A stretch of DNA of 64,000 nt, from contig NW_006917096.1 in the NCBI RefSeq assembly GCF_000516985.1, forward strand, positions 473,080 to 537,079, written 5' to 3'. Made by a program: the position numbers and the translations under genes. Under the pieces are notes generated by a model. It was given only the letters and a program-made list of their open reading frames with translations, ran no database searches and was not told where the DNA came from. The stretch's first letter is position 1. Each line of letters opens with the position of its first letter. Origin of the DNA: Pestalotiopsis fici W106-1 (Eukaryota > Ascomycota > Sordariomycetes > Amphisphaeriales > Sporocadaceae). Positions 1-11,139 of this stretch are shown here, piece by piece.

Positions 1-655
1 CGGTTGACCGCTCCATCTTGCCTCGAAATGTGGTGCAACATGCTTGTCCCGGTTGAGGCAAAGATTGGATCTATCTGTTGTTGTGGTATGTGGGTGATTC
101 CGACATGTCCCAGAGCAAGCAATTTCATACTTTGCCATACTGGAGATGATTTCATAAAATTCAGTGGTATGTCATGTATCTTCTATCATAGACACCTACT
201 CTCCATGTGTATAAAGCGTGCTATTTCCAAGGAAACTCTCGTGTGAGTTATTGAGCAATGATGCATTTTTCTGCCCTTGTCACTGCTGTGTGATATCGAC
301 GTCTAATATGGCCATTCTTGCAAGGCAACGCAGCGAGCTCTTGTGTGAAAAAGCTTCATGGAGTCATTTTGACGGGGTGTATCTCATTCAGTTTTAACCC
401 CTTCTACGTTCAAGTCATCAAGGACGAGAAACGTGTTGGGACCACTCATGGCCGCACTGACAACACATTTCCGTATATAGATGAGCAAGAACAACTCTCA
501 CACCATAACCATTACAAGCGCCCCTCGTATGGGATCGAAATTATATCAAAGTCAAATATTTGAGACGTATATTCATCATGGTCAAGTTGTGTAAAATTGC
601 ACAGTCTAGATGACGAAGCTCTGATTTGCATGCACTACATGAATGCATTTATTAA
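1..655. other. Gene-free stretch at the window edge
   Basis: I see no supportable gene here. The two short open frames (4-246 and 318-563) have no recognisable motif and no splice signals that would extend them. The stretch lies downstream of the 3' end of the minus-strand gene that stops at 656. Confidence 0.5.
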
Positions 656-2851
656 TTAAGCCTCCACCATAGTCTTGACATCGCCAACAGTGGCGCGCGC
701 CATTTTCTTCAGCAGACTTCTCTCGTCCGCTTCTCGATATCTCTCCCAGCCGTCGAGGCCTTCCTTGGCCTGGATGCTCAGAGTTTCGTAGCCCTGCTTG
801 ATTAGATCCGTAACCTCGGAGCTGGTGAGGAGGTTCTTCTTGGATCCACCGGCATCTAGCATGGATTTGTAGTGTGTGCTCACGTTTATCAGGGTATCAA
901 TGGAGTTTGATGGCCGGTTTGAAAGACTGTACGTATCGCGGAACTTGGTGAGGACATCGCCACTTTCGACAATCTTGTAGAAGAGGTCGTCATATGCGGC
1001 GGGCGTAGGTAGAAACGCCTCGCCAGACGACAGTGACAGGGCCAATAGGTTGACCACCAGGTCTAGGAGTGTTTCGATCTGAGAAAGATCCTTCAGATCA
1101 GATGCATACGAGGTCAAGAAACGAATCAGGGAAAGCAATGACCGGAAAAGTTCCGACCAGTGGTACTGGAGCCGTGTTCGAGAACGCGATAGATATGATA
1201 TGATGCGCAGCATGATACCCGTGCATAGATTGTACAGACTGACGTCGAGTCGCCTGCGGAGATTGTGGTTGATACCGTCAACCATGGTGTCGAGGACGCA
1301 CGTGGCCAAGATGCGCTCACCACGCACAACAGGCAAATAGGGCGAGCGTTGTCGGCACAGGCGGACAGCAATCTTGCTTTCCTCGCCGCAAATCCTTTTG
1401 CACAAGAGCTGATCCTCAATGACAAGTCTAAACACCATTAAGCTCAGGTGAGCATAATTAGTGGCTCGATTTGATAAAAAGGCATGCTGTAGCATATATG
1501 ATGTCAAAGAAACCAGGCATGCTATAGGCTGCTCTTCACCCTTCTCGGCGGGCAGTGAAACCAAGTTGAAGCAAAAAAGCTTGTTGGCGTGCGCAAAGTC
1601 GTAGGTGCCCAGGAGAACAGCCGCATCTTCACCAGGACTGCAGTCGATTGTTAGTGACGCTGGATGGTGAGGACATGGATGGAGACTCACAGCTCAGAGA
1701 ACATTTGTTTGGCTACTTCTGGGTCATAGACGGGTTTCTTTGGCGCAGCTCTGGCACCAGGGGTGATGGAGCCGAGCTTCAACATGCTAAGTGTAGAGGC
1801 CAGGGACCAGCCTTCGGGAAGATCTTCCTGAATGTCTACATATCGATTACGCAGATTCCGGCACGTTTGACCAACACAGTGAATAATTTTCTGAATTGCC
1901 GCCTCGTTGACAAAGTCGTTCAGACGCAACTGGTAAGGGTTCTGGAATTCAAACTTGTTGTAATTGGCCAACAAGCCAAGCAGAGTGAATGGCTCCAGGA
2001 CCCGTGCTGGTGTGTCAGAGTCTTGAATAAACTTCATAATGGCAGGGAACAGGTCCCGATGGATGAAGTATGTTAGAAGGCTTGTCTGGTAAGCCCCTGA
2101 GGTGATGGCTAGAACCACTTCAACGGCCTTCTGGCGCAAGTCCACTAGATTCACAATGTCTTAGACCATGTCCTGCAGGTCTAGGGCAGAACGTCTACTT
2201 ACACGTGTCGGCATTGCGTATGATGGCGTCTAGAGCGGCTACAAAGTCGGTGAATATCTGGTCGACATGATCGAGTCCGGCGAGCACAGCAATGATATCT
2301 GAGCTCGGGTTTGTGTATTTCTTAGGCAACACGGCAGAAAAGAATGTCGTCAAAGTCTGGTACCGGGTCAGGAAACCTTATATGGTCCATCATAGGGGGG
2401 TAGTGCGACGCACATCTAATGCATGCAGGCTTGCAGGCCCTGCTCCCTTCTTGAGGCACGCGACCGCTCTTGCGAATAGTTGCCTGGTCTGCGGATGTAA
2501 GGCGAGTAGGTCATCTGGGCTCAAGTCCCCTAATACTCGTTGAAGAGCCAATCGGTCTGGTCTTAGAAGGAAGAACTCGCGCCAGAAGCCCTCGGGCTTT
2601 TCAATATCGTTGTCGGGGTCGACTTCGTCCTGGTGGTCATACGTATAGTCAGCGATTGCTGTACTTTTTGGCCGAGCTTGCGCAGCGCATATCGAGGCAT
2701 ACCTTGAACGCTCGAGTCAGTCTCGCCAGTTCTTTTGGTACACGATGGGTTTCTAGAGGTTTCGAACCTTGAATAGTGCTTCGTACAGCTGAACAATCTT
2801 CTGCTGGAAGACCTCAGGGCGCGCCTGTTGGGTCAGGGGAGACGCCTCCAT
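656..2851 (-). CDS. ARMH3-like armadillo-helical protein (DUF1741 family)
   Basis: Multi-exon gene whose product resembles the fungal members of the ARMH3/C10orf76 (DUF1741) family. In animals this family acts at the Golgi with GBF1 and PI4KB; a Golgi trafficking role here is inferred from the family. The start is the ATG at 2851, followed by RPEVFQQKIVQLYEALFK, the typical N-terminal helix. Exon 2 carries GFWREFFLLRPD, matching the family's conserved FWxELFLxK segment. Later exons are joined by GT-AG introns, including donors at about 2200 and 1690. The last exon (about 656-1680) encodes the long helical C-terminal domain and ends SLLKKMARATVGDVKTMVEA. The reading frame stays open across all junctions I reconstructed, so the gene looks intact at roughly 640 residues. 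The first intron has a weak donor (GTTCGA), so the exon 1-2 join is the least certain. It is divergent from ISA1. Confidence 0.8.
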
Positions 2852-3829
2852 ATCTGCCAGCTGACTGTGGTCGATGCATGGAGGGAAGTCCGAAGAGGGA
2901 GGGAAAAGCGACAAGACAGCACCCAGCAATGCCGCTTCAATTTATGGTTTTCAACCCGCTCGCGATAAGGGAAAAGAGAGAAAGAGTCAGGCGAAAAAAA
3001 AGAAAAGCACCCTGAGAGCAATCGTCGAAACAGAATGCAAGCTTCTGCAACACCAGCTCTGACAATATTCCTAGCAGCTCTGCCAAACTGTCCTCTACGC
3101 AGCCGTTAACTTTTTGGCTGCTTCAGCCTCCACAGCGCTGGAACGGGCGCCGATTTAGTCAAGATAGGCACTGGTTTCCCACTAAGTTCAGTGCAATCGG
3201 CTGCTGCTATGGGCCGACACACGGCGTCGCTGCTTCAGCCACGCAAGCACTAGAGTTCCAAGGCTCAACTGCAGGGTCTCGAATTAGAGGTGGGGCAGTT
3301 TCCAACAGTGCCCAGACGGACGGCGGGGATTCTCTCTAGGCTCTGGAAACCTCCAGCTTTCACCCGACTTACCTAAGATAAGAACTGGGCCTGGATCAAT
3401 AATAAGCCGTCCTCCCGATCACGGGCTTTCACCACAAGCTACGGAAACTGCGAAAAAGGGCCAGGTCACACTGGCAGTCCCCGCTGACAAAAGAAGAGCC
3501 GTGGTTGGCTCCAAGCTGCTTAGCCGGGTCTCTCCGCCGCCAGTCTATGTCATCGGTTAAGGGACCTCTGGTTGGTGCTGTTGGTTGCTTTCAAAGCAAA
3601 CATCGAATGATCAAAACTGCACCACATATTCGTCTGCTTTCTTCAATCAGCCGCCACTCACTTTTGTCTGCAACACAATCAGTGTTTGTACCATTCGCAA
3701 CTTGCACAACCTCGAGTCCCTCATAGTCGACGACATTCGTGCCGCGTTTTCTCAAATGCGCTCATAGCAAATCCGCCACAGCCTTTTCGATAGACTTTCG
3801 CACCCACCCACCCACCAGATTCGCCAACC
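2852..3829. promoter_or_regulatory. Divergent intergenic region ARMH3-like / ISA1
   Basis: About 1 kb between two divergently transcribed genes, so it must hold both promoters. The octamer GCTTCAGCC recurs near 3119 and 3231, and the first copy sits in a small inverted repeat (GGCTG-CTT-CAGCC). I found no convincing TATA box and no coding exon. Confidence 0.4.
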
Positions 3830-4607
3830 ATGAATGCGCCTCGGTTGGTGCTAGACAAGGCAGCGCCTTCGCTGCTCCTCAGCCGCCTCGCGCTGCCGAC
3901 TTCGCGATCGTCGAGGCCTTGCCAGCACCTCTTGCGGCAGTTTTCACAGTCCAAATACTGGACTGCTTCCTCGGAGAAAATTTCGTCCACACCTTCGTAT
4001 CAGCCCTATCCTCTTGCGAAGCCCACTGGACCTCGCAGCAACTTGCCAGAGAGCTCGATAGCAAGCCCGATACCACAAGTCCACGAGACAAGGCCGCCGC
4101 AGCCTGCCGTGACCCCCTCGGGTCCCAAGGAACCCTCGCCACAGACCGCAACCAGCTCGTCACTACCGGAGCAGGAGACCCAGAAGCCAAAGCCTGCGCC
4201 AGAGAGGAAGCGCAAGCTCAGACCGCGCAAGGCAGCCATGAAGCTCACGCCGTCAGCTGTTGAGCATCTACGTGAGATGTTGGAAGGACCCGAACCCAAG
4301 ATGATCAAGATCGGAGTTCGGAACAGAGGATGCAGTGGCCTGGCCTATCACCTGGACTGGGTGGATAAGGCTGGCCCATTTGACGAAACCGTCGAGCAAG
4401 ATGGCGTCAAGGTCTTGATTGACAGCAAGGCACTCTTTAGTATTATTGGAAGCGAGATGGACTGGATTGAGGACAAGCTCAGTCAGAGATTCACATTCAA
4501 GAATCCCAACATCAGTGAGTTGCAACCTTAGTCGTCATGAATTATCAATGGAACTAACATGGTGAACAGAGGAGGAATGCGGTTGCGGAGAGTCGTTTAT
4601 GGTGTAA
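3830..4607 (+). CDS. ISA1: Mitochondrial iron-sulfur cluster assembly protein, Isa1/IscA type
   Basis: A-type Fe-S scaffold/carrier needed to make [4Fe-4S] clusters in mitochondria (family knowledge). The A-type domain occupies the C-terminal ~110 residues: MKLTPSAVEHLREML, then IGVRNRGCSGLAYHLDWV with the first conserved cysteine (GCSG). The last two cysteines, in ECGCGESF, lie in a second exon. Exon 1 is 3830-4514, the intron 4515-4569 (GTGAGT...ACAG), and exon 2 encodes KEECGCGESFMV before a TAA at 4605. Without splicing the protein would lose both C-terminal cluster ligands. The first ~125 residues are Pro/Ser-rich and basic, consistent with a mitochondrial presequence plus a disordered spacer. 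The protein is about 240 residues, longer than bacterial IscA, as is usual in fungi. The ATG at 3830 is preceded by a CCAACC-type context. Confidence 0.95.
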
Positions 4608-6385
4608 GATTGATAGTGGGCGGCACACAGCATAAAGATACCAATTTTTCTTTGCATAAGCATCGGCTGGCGTTTAGGGAAATCGAGCCTGGACGGCGGG
4701 CTTTTTGTACAACTATGGATTGCCGCCTTTTGAACCGGCATCACAGAGAAATGGAGGAAGGGAGCCTGTTGTCTTTCTGATCATGGACATGACTAGGCAA
4801 GAACGGAGCGTCTGACATTATATAAGAGGTGAAAAACACCTGCATGTTCAGTATATGTGGTTTCACTGAGCTCATGCATCAGACAGCCAGTAGATAATTA
4901 GTCACAACATTGCCGACTTGGCACTACAATCTTTGTGCCTTACTTTCAGTTCTTGTTCTTGAGCAAAAGCCATAGAACAGATAACAAGCTGTATCATCAA
5001 ATGGCTAGTCATTCTCAAGGCTTGACAGGTCACAAGACTCGACTTTGCAAGTCACATAACAGCTTGATGAGCGAGTTCCGTTTCTAGAGTGAGCAGTGAT
5101 ATGCTACTAATATACTTTCTGCTTATCTTGATTCGCAACCGCTGAGAGCTTACTGTATCTATAATGGTTGACGAGTGGCTTCGGGATATTTTAGCCAACC
5201 ACTCCATTATCGGAGAAAAAAAATTGTGCATAAATGGTCGACTCACACATTGTGTTTCTTTAATCGTCCCAAAAATAGCGGGATTTTGAATTGATCGACC
5301 AGGAATTACATCCACTGCAATCAATCTTGGGAATTTAATTTACACCATCAGAACTGCGTCTCGGTCCACAAAGAACAAAAGAGCAAATACGACACCCCAG
5401 ACGGACCCGGGTTGGCGCGCTGTCAAGCCCGCTAGGTAGGCGCCCGCTGTTGGCTATAGCGCTCTCGTCTTCTTTGCCCTGCTCAAATTAACGACCCATC
5501 CCAATGCTCCACCAACTGCCTAGTCTGGTAGAAGGCCTACGTACGATGCTCCTGTAAGATTGGAGAGGGTTTCAAACCTTTGGAGATCGGCAGCTACTCA
5601 TAACTTTCAGTGAGGCTATCTGGCTCGGCAGACTATCGACGGATCACCGTTCAGGTCGGTGAGATGGAAAGGAAAAAGAACATTTGCCATTGTGCGCGAT
5701 CGCGTTTTTTTCATTCATTTGAGGGGTTGATATATTGGATAATAAGCGAGCCAGAGACTTGTCTGCATACTAATACTTATTTATTGCCGACGCAGGCCAC
5801 GCTGCGAACCAGCCGTTGAAACTGGATCCGGCAGGTGGGTGGGTAATAACGAGCATGATGATAATGGGCTCGGGAGCACTTCTCATCACAGGGAACACCA
5901 TGGAGATCGAGGGGGCACAATTGCTAGTCTACCGCCCCTTTCTCCACCAAAATTCGGATGCGATGGACTCTCACTGGAATAATGAACATATTCATATCCT
6001 GGCTACAAGCTAAGTCACACGGACACTGCCCGCCTGTCCCCTCCTAGGCATTTGCGCCTACGCCGGAATTGGCCCAAGGAACGGCCTTGACGCCGGCCCT
6101 CGAGAGGATTCGTGATGATCCTTGTCGAATATGAGAATATACAAAAGCGAGGGCAGCCCGCCCACTGCCTCGTAACGTCTCTTTACAGTCGACCTCTTCT
6201 TGGCATCTGTCTTTGCTCGTTGCCGTATACTTGCAACTTGCTGTCCATTCTTTTATATGTTGTTTTAATTACAACATACAGTCACTCTTTATATTAAAAA
6301 AAAAACGCGCATGCTAACAATCCTTTTATAATCGTTCCTTGTATATTGCCAGTCAAAAACAAATCTCCCAAAAAAGTCGATCATT
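4608..6385. other. Intergenic region upstream of the wall-protein gene
   Basis: About 1.8 kb without a supportable gene. Short open frames at 5052-5324 (minus), 5610-5819 and 5816-6013 show no domain, no coding bias like the neighbours and no splice partners. The last ~250 bases before the wall-protein ATG are CT-rich and then A-rich (A tract near 6296-6305), as expected of a fungal promoter and 5' leader. Confidence 0.5.
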
Positions 6386-8224
6386 ATGAGAACTCAAGGT
6401 CTATCACTCATGTCCTGGGCTGCGGCCCTCGGACCCGTATCCGCCGCCATTCAGGCTCAGCCAGCTTCGTCCAGCAGCTCCGTCCTGTCTGCTCCTCAGT
6501 CATATGCCTTTGGCAACAGTTCAAGCCCGCACACCCAGACCTCTCAGTCGTCGGTTGTCGCGGTCCCAACTACCTCGGTCGGCCTCCCTGATGTCGTCCC
6601 GGTCCTGAGCGCTGCGCTCTCCGACGTTACTGAGGCCGTTGCTGCATTGACCACTTCTCTCGTCCTGAGCACGAGAACTTCGGCCGTGACTGGATGTCCT
6701 TCTTCGGCCGCCAGCTGCCACCCAACTGCGGCGTCGACTTACCTGACCACTGAGGTTGTCGTTGTTGCGACCACAGTCTGCCCGGTCACTGCCTCCGAGG
6801 CCACCGCCACCGCGTCAAGCGACTCTGCTTACACCACCTCGACTATTTTCAGCACCAAGACTTCAGATGTCACTGTCTGCCCATCGTCGGCCTCGAGCTG
6901 CCACCCGACGGCTGCTTCGACCTCGAAGACGACCGAGGTGATTGTGGTCGCTACCACTGTCTGCCCCGTTACTGCTTCCGAGGCCTCTGCCTCTGCCTCC
7001 AAGGCTTCTGCCACTGTCTCGGCCAGCTCGCCGGCCAGCACCTCCGTCCAGGTCTATGAGAGCACCTCTGCAAAGGCCTCTTCAAGCTCCGTCAAGGTGA
7101 CCGAGAGCACTTCTGCAAAGGCCTCTTCGAGCTCTGTCAAGGCTTCAAGCAGTGCCTCAGTCGAGACTTCGGCCGTCACCTCGGCTGCCACGTCTTACAG
7201 CACTTCCTTGATTGTCAGCACCAGAACTTCGGACGTTACCGTCTGCCCTTCTTCTGCCTCCAGCTGCCACCCGACTGCCGCCTCGACCTCAAAGACTACT
7301 GAAGTTGTTGTTGTTGCTACCACTATCTGCCCTGTTACTGCCTCCGAGGCTTCTGCTTCTGCTTCAGCTTCTGCCTCCGCTTCCGGCTCTGCCTCCATCA
7401 CTGGATCGGCAAGCACTACCGCGGTTGCTTACACCACTTCTTCGATCTTGAGCACCAGAACCTCGTCCGTGACTGTGTGCCCCTCGTCGGCCTCTAGCTG
7501 CAACCCCAGCGCTGCCTTGACCACGGCCACCACCGAGGTGCTCGTGGTTTCGACTACCGTCTGCCCCGTGACTGAGGCCGAGGCTACCGCCACCGGCAAC
7601 TCCATGGTCACGACTAGAACCACCTCCATCATTGGTACCACCACCAAGACCGTCACGGCTGCCAAGTCCACGAGCACTGTCACGAGCGCCGCCTTTAGCT
7701 CCCTCTCGGTCTCGAACTCGACGGCTGCCTGCGTTATCAGCACCGTCACCCAGACCGTCACACCCAGTGCTGTTACCGTTACCATTACTGCCCCTGCCAC
7801 GAGCTCTACCGCCAAGTCCTCCTCGGCAGTGCCCTCCAGCAGTGTCGTTGTCAAGAGCAGCAGCAGCAGCAGCGCCGTTCCCACCACGAGCGCCTACGTG
7901 ATCCAGGAGGTTCCCTCCTCGAGCAGCGTGCCCACCCCTTACGCACTGAACTCGACCTCGATTGAGGTTGCCGAGTCCACTGCCCCGGCCGTGGTCACCA
8001 TGACCCGCGCGTACAGCGTTGTGCCCGTCAAGGCCACCACCGCCTCTTCTTCCGCCTCTACTGCCGCCGCCACGGCGACCACTGGTGTCAAGGTTCCCTC
8101 TTCTGGAAACTCCACCACCCAGCAGACCATTGTCACCGCTGGCTCGTCTGGTCTGGTCTCTAGCGGCCTCTCCAACATTGTTGCTCTCGTCATCGCTGCT
8201 ATTGCCGCCGTCGCTTTCTTGTAG
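6386..8224 (+). CDS. Ser/Thr-rich repeat cell-wall protein with probable GPI anchor
   Basis: Single-exon protein of 612 residues dominated by Ser, Thr, Ala and Val. The N-terminus has a signal-peptide-like segment (MRTQGLSLMSWAAALGPVSA). The C-terminus ends in a hydrophobic tail, NIVALVIAAIAAVAFL, directly at the stop, preceded by a small-residue Gly/Ser stretch suitable as a GPI omega site. Four copies of a 51-residue module containing VTxCPSSAxSCxP...TTxCPVT lie at residues ~89-139, 150-200, 272-322 and 350-400, each with three cysteines. Spacers are Ala/Ser runs such as ASASASASA and SSSVKVTESTSAKASSSS. This architecture fits a heavily O-mannosylated surface or adhesin-like protein; no catalytic domain is visible. 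The exact role (adhesion, wall structure, masking) cannot be told. A long open frame on the opposite strand is a codon-bias shadow. Confidence 0.85.
   Translation: MRTQGLSLMSWAAALGPVSAAIQAQPASSSSSVLSAPQSYAFGNSSSPHTQTSQSSVVAVPTTSVGLPDVVPVLSAALSDVTEAVAALTTSLVLSTRTSAVTGCPSSAASCHPTAASTYLTTEVVVVATTVCPVTASEATATASSDSAYTTSTIFSTKTSDVTVCPSSASSCHPTAASTSKTTEVIVVATTVCPVTASEASASASKASATVSASSPASTSVQVYESTSAKASSSSVKVTESTSAKASSSSVKASSSASVETSAVTSAATSYSTSLIVSTRTSDVTVCPSSASSCHPTAASTSKTTEVVVVATTICPVTASEASASASASASASGSASITGSASTTAVAYTTSSILSTRTSSVTVCPSSASSCNPSAALTTATTEVLVVSTTVCPVTEAEATATGNSMVTTRTTSIIGTTTKTVTAAKSTSTVTSAAFSSLSVSNSTAACVISTVTQTVTPSAVTVTITAPATSSTAKSSSAVPSSSVVVKSSSSSSAVPTTSAYVIQEVPSSSSVPTPYALNSTSIEVAESTAPAVVTMTRAYSVVPVKATTASSSASTAAATATTGVKVPSSGNSTTQQTIVTAGSSGLVSSGLSNIVALVIAAIAAVAFL
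6650..7585 (+). repeat. Four 153-bp coding repeats (51-aa three-cysteine module)
   Basis: Repeat units lie at about 6650-6802, 6833-6985, 7199-7351 and 7433-7585, all in the same reading frame. Each encodes TTSxxxSTRTSxVTxCPSSA, then SCxPxAA, then TTEVxVVxTTxCPVT. Units 2 and 3 are the most alike; unit 4 is the most diverged (SCNPSAA, PVTEAEA). Unit spacing is irregular because Ala/Ser-rich spacers differ in length, the pattern expected where copy number changes by recombination. Confidence 0.85.
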
Positions 8225-8921
8225 ATAAGTATGAGCTGCGAGCAATAGTGGTGAAGTAGGGAGACGACTCCGTTGTATATAAAACCAATTTTCAAAAATT
8301 CATGATTATTTTAAGTTTCTTAGCATGCCATACTATACCCTGAAAATCATACTAGACACAATAGACCTATCGTATCACGATTCATTCCTATGCTGTCCCT
8401 AAATGTGCATGATGACGAGCTGTTCAGGTGACAATAGCTATTTGATCCATGAGTGAGTGGTATACATCGAATTCTTATCGAGTGATCTGATCTCTCGGCT
8501 CTTGATAGTCTGATGAGTCAGATTTATGTATAGTATAGAGGGGTGTAATAGTCAGAACCTAGTGACTATGGTCATATAATTCCCAATTGTTCAAGGCATG
8601 ACACCATTCAGATGATGAACACGCTGTCTTTCAATCGGGCGGAGCACTTGATTCGAGCTAGATCTTGCGTTTCTTATCTTTGGGATTGCCCCTTCAGTTT
8701 GGAACTCCCCTTTCAATGCCAATAAGAGCGGGGTGTCATTCAAAGCCGGACGGCGGGTTACAGTTATTCAGTTCGCACTTGTATCTCGCGGCAATACCAA
8801 AACCATTTAACAAGGTACCTAATGTGTTCGACATTGTCAACTAATATATACATATGAATACTGAAGTGTGCCGTCTTGAAACTACCGCCGACCTACATGA
8901 TTTGCATCCTCCTGACTCCGT
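8225..8921. other. Convergent intergenic region
   Basis: About 700 bases between the 3' ends of the wall-protein gene (plus) and the NADH dehydrogenase gene (minus). It is AT-rich 3'-flanking sequence, and I see no gene, tRNA or repeat in it. Confidence 0.5.
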
Positions 8922-10187
8922 TCAAGGTCGTGCAATATCTCGCCCACCAATCCATACAAACAACCAACTTATCATGATCATTAGTCTCCTCCTCCAGCTA
9001 CGAGTCCATCCCAAACTGCCAGATCTCCAGGCGATCCACGCTGCGGGACCGCTCCAGTCTTCCTTGCCACCAATGACTCCGTCGTGCTGACCCAGGTAAG
9101 CCAACAGAGCACGCTGTTGATACTCGAAAGGCTTGATCGATCCAGTGTCGTCCTGATTCAGGGTTTTTGACAAGTACTCTCCCTTCTGCAGCGCCACCTC
9201 GGCAAGCGTTGGCAGAGATTCTCCCTCAATGTCTGCCGCATCACCTAGCGCATACACATCCTCCATTGGGCTGCCATCCGGGTGCAGAACACGCAGGTAC
9301 TTGTCCGTAATGATCCTGGGCAGCCCCTTCTCTGGCTTTTTGACATTAAGTTTCTCCACCAAGGAACACGCCTTGTTGCCAGTAGCCCACAGCAGGACTC
9401 CATAAGGCAGCCTGCCATCCTCCTTGGTAAAAATGGCGTCGGACTCGACATTCTGAATGTGCGAGCTCGTCTTGAGCTCGATATGCCGGCCTTGCAACGA
9501 CTTGGTGGCGTACTCGCTAAGCTTGGAGTCAAACGTGGACAGAATCTGCGGCGCCACGTCGTGGATGGTGATGGTCAGCTTGCCGTCGAGGTGCGGGAAG
9601 AGGAACCGCATGTCCTCGCTCCAGAGGTCGTAGATCTCGGCCGCGGCCTCCATGCCAATGGCGCCGCCGCCCACGATGCGGATGCTCAAGAGGCCCCGCT
9701 GCTCCTCGTCGCTGATGCCCGGCAGCGAGGCCTTGTCGAGGATCTCGAGGATGCGCTGCTGGATGAGCCGCGCGTCGTTGGTCGTGCGCAGAAAGAGGGC
9801 GTGTTTGTCGGCCCCCGGCGTGCCAAAAGTCTGAATGTCGCAGCCGGGCGCGATGATCAGCTTGTCATAGTTCACGTTGAATGTTTTGCCATCCTCGCTG
9901 TCCCCCGTCACGGCTGTCGATTTACAGCTGATCGTCCGCTTTTCAAAGTCAATGGCTTCCGCAATGGCCTTGAAGTACTTCAGATCTGTCCGGTGTTTGC
10001 GGCGGACTGGCTCCTCGGCGAGACGAAAGTTGAAGAGACCGCATGCCGCGCTGGCCAGTAGCGGCGTATACTGAATCGTGCGGACTGGTGAAATGACGGT
10101 CACGTCGTATTTTGCCAGCGACAGCTTCTGTGAAAGAGTAAAGCCGGCCCAGCCGGAGCCGATGATGGCTACAGATTTCTTTGCCAT
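8922..10187 (-). CDS. Type II (alternative) NADH dehydrogenase-like FAD oxidoreductase
   Basis: Single-exon 421-residue flavoprotein of the NDH-2 family, which oxidises NADH and reduces quinone without pumping protons. The N-terminal FAD dinucleotide fold is VAIIGSGWAGFTLSQKL (residues ~5-21). The family segment YTPLLASAACGLFNFRLAEE follows. The second nucleotide-binding glycine motif is IRIVGGGAIGMEAAAE (residues ~170-185). The third FAD contact is VYALGDAADI, followed by LPTLAEVALQKGEYL. The C-terminus, WRRRLMIMISWLFVWIGGRDIA, resembles the membrane-binding helix of NDH-2 enzymes. At 421 residues it lacks the long N-terminal presequence of typical mitochondrial Nde/Ndi proteins, so its compartment is uncertain. 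An AIFM2/FSP1-like quinone reductase is a related alternative. It is transcribed in the same direction as the permease to its right. Confidence 0.85.
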   Translation of the reverse strand: MAKKSVAIIGSGWAGFTLSQKLSLAKYDVTVISPVRTIQYTPLLASAACGLFNFRLAEEPVRRKHRTDLKYFKAIAEAIDFEKRTISCKSTAVTGDSEDGKTFNVNYDKLIIAPGCDIQTFGTPGADKHALFLRTTNDARLIQQRILEILDKASLPGISDEEQRGLLSIRIVGGGAIGMEAAAEIYDLWSEDMRFLFPHLDGKLTITIHDVAPQILSTFDSKLSEYATKSLQGRHIELKTSSHIQNVESDAIFTKEDGRLPYGVLLWATGNKACSLVEKLNVKKPEKGLPRIITDKYLRVLHPDGSPMEDVYALGDAADIEGESLPTLAEVALQKGEYLSKTLNQDDTGSIKPFEYQQRALLAYLGQHDGVIGGKEDWSGPAAWIAWRSGSLGWTRSWRRRLMIMISWLFVWIGGRDIARP

Positions 10188-11139
10188 GATTATTGGGGTT
10201 TATGGAAAGATAGAAATAAAAGATAACACATCTGTTGAAGCAAAATTATCATGATACATCTTGGTAGGATAGCCTTTGGTCTTATTAATGTTCCTGATCT
10301 GCCGAATGCTTTCTGCAATTCCTGATCCAATGTCTTAGACGTCATTGCATTTGGATGCTGTGGACCAGGTTCCCGCTGTCCAACATCCCTGCCCTTGCAT
10401 GACAATACCATATTCGGGACGAGTATAAGCCTCGACGTTTCTGGAAACGATGCTACCCAAATGACAGTGCACAGAACATGATTTACTTAGGTAATTGCCA
10501 ATGAGCTCGCTGAAGAAGTCTAGCAGCTGCTGAACATTGACTTTCGTGGTTCGGTTCAAGGTCGGCGTTGTGCTAGATCATAGGGCTGGCGGGGCTTGCT
10601 TTCAGGCACCTCGGAGAACACTCGGGCTCCATCTCTACCAAGTCTCAACGTATCTCATCATGTTGACGTTCTTTCCATTTATTAAATTTTCGAAAGAAGA
10701 GATTGTCGAATGATACATGGATGAATTAATTTCTCCAGCCGCACAGCCATGAACGAGCGTTGCCTTTTTACTCAAGAGCCCTATCAACTATCACTTCGAT
10801 TTCGAGGAGGTGCAAGCTTCGGCTTCTCGGATTTTTCGTCTTTGCGACGTCACTCAAGGCCTTTTGAGTATTGAGTGGGATAAGGTCGAACTCAATTTTT
10901 TACGCGTTTACCTAGAGGCGCGCGCTGAAGGGAATGAAGAGTGTTGCGTCTGGTACAATGCCTGCCAAGAAAATATACTACAAAGCCCCGCTCTGTATAG
11001 CAGCTTGGGTTCAACACATCAGGGCCGCAAAAGTTCGCGCTAGGAGCTGAACTGGGTGCATTTCATATTCAACTTGACCCTTTTATGTGCAAAGGTGTAA
11101 ATGTGCACATATCCAGAGCTCTGCATATTCTTCTTACTA
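10188..11139. other. Intergenic region
   Basis: About 950 bases between the start of the NADH dehydrogenase gene and the 3' end of the permease gene, both on the minus strand. It should contain the dehydrogenase promoter. Short open frames at 10190-10559 (minus) and 10810-11043 (plus) have no recognisable content, and I call no gene here. Confidence 0.5.

Noticed and set aside
7364..8245. 293-residue Gly/Arg-rich open frame antisense to the wall-protein gene
   Set aside because: It mirrors the Ser/Thr/Ala codon bias of the plus-strand gene and has no independent features, so it is a shadow.
9282..10061. 259-residue plus-strand frame opposite the NADH dehydrogenase gene
   Set aside because: Shadow of a clear flavoprotein gene; no motifs.
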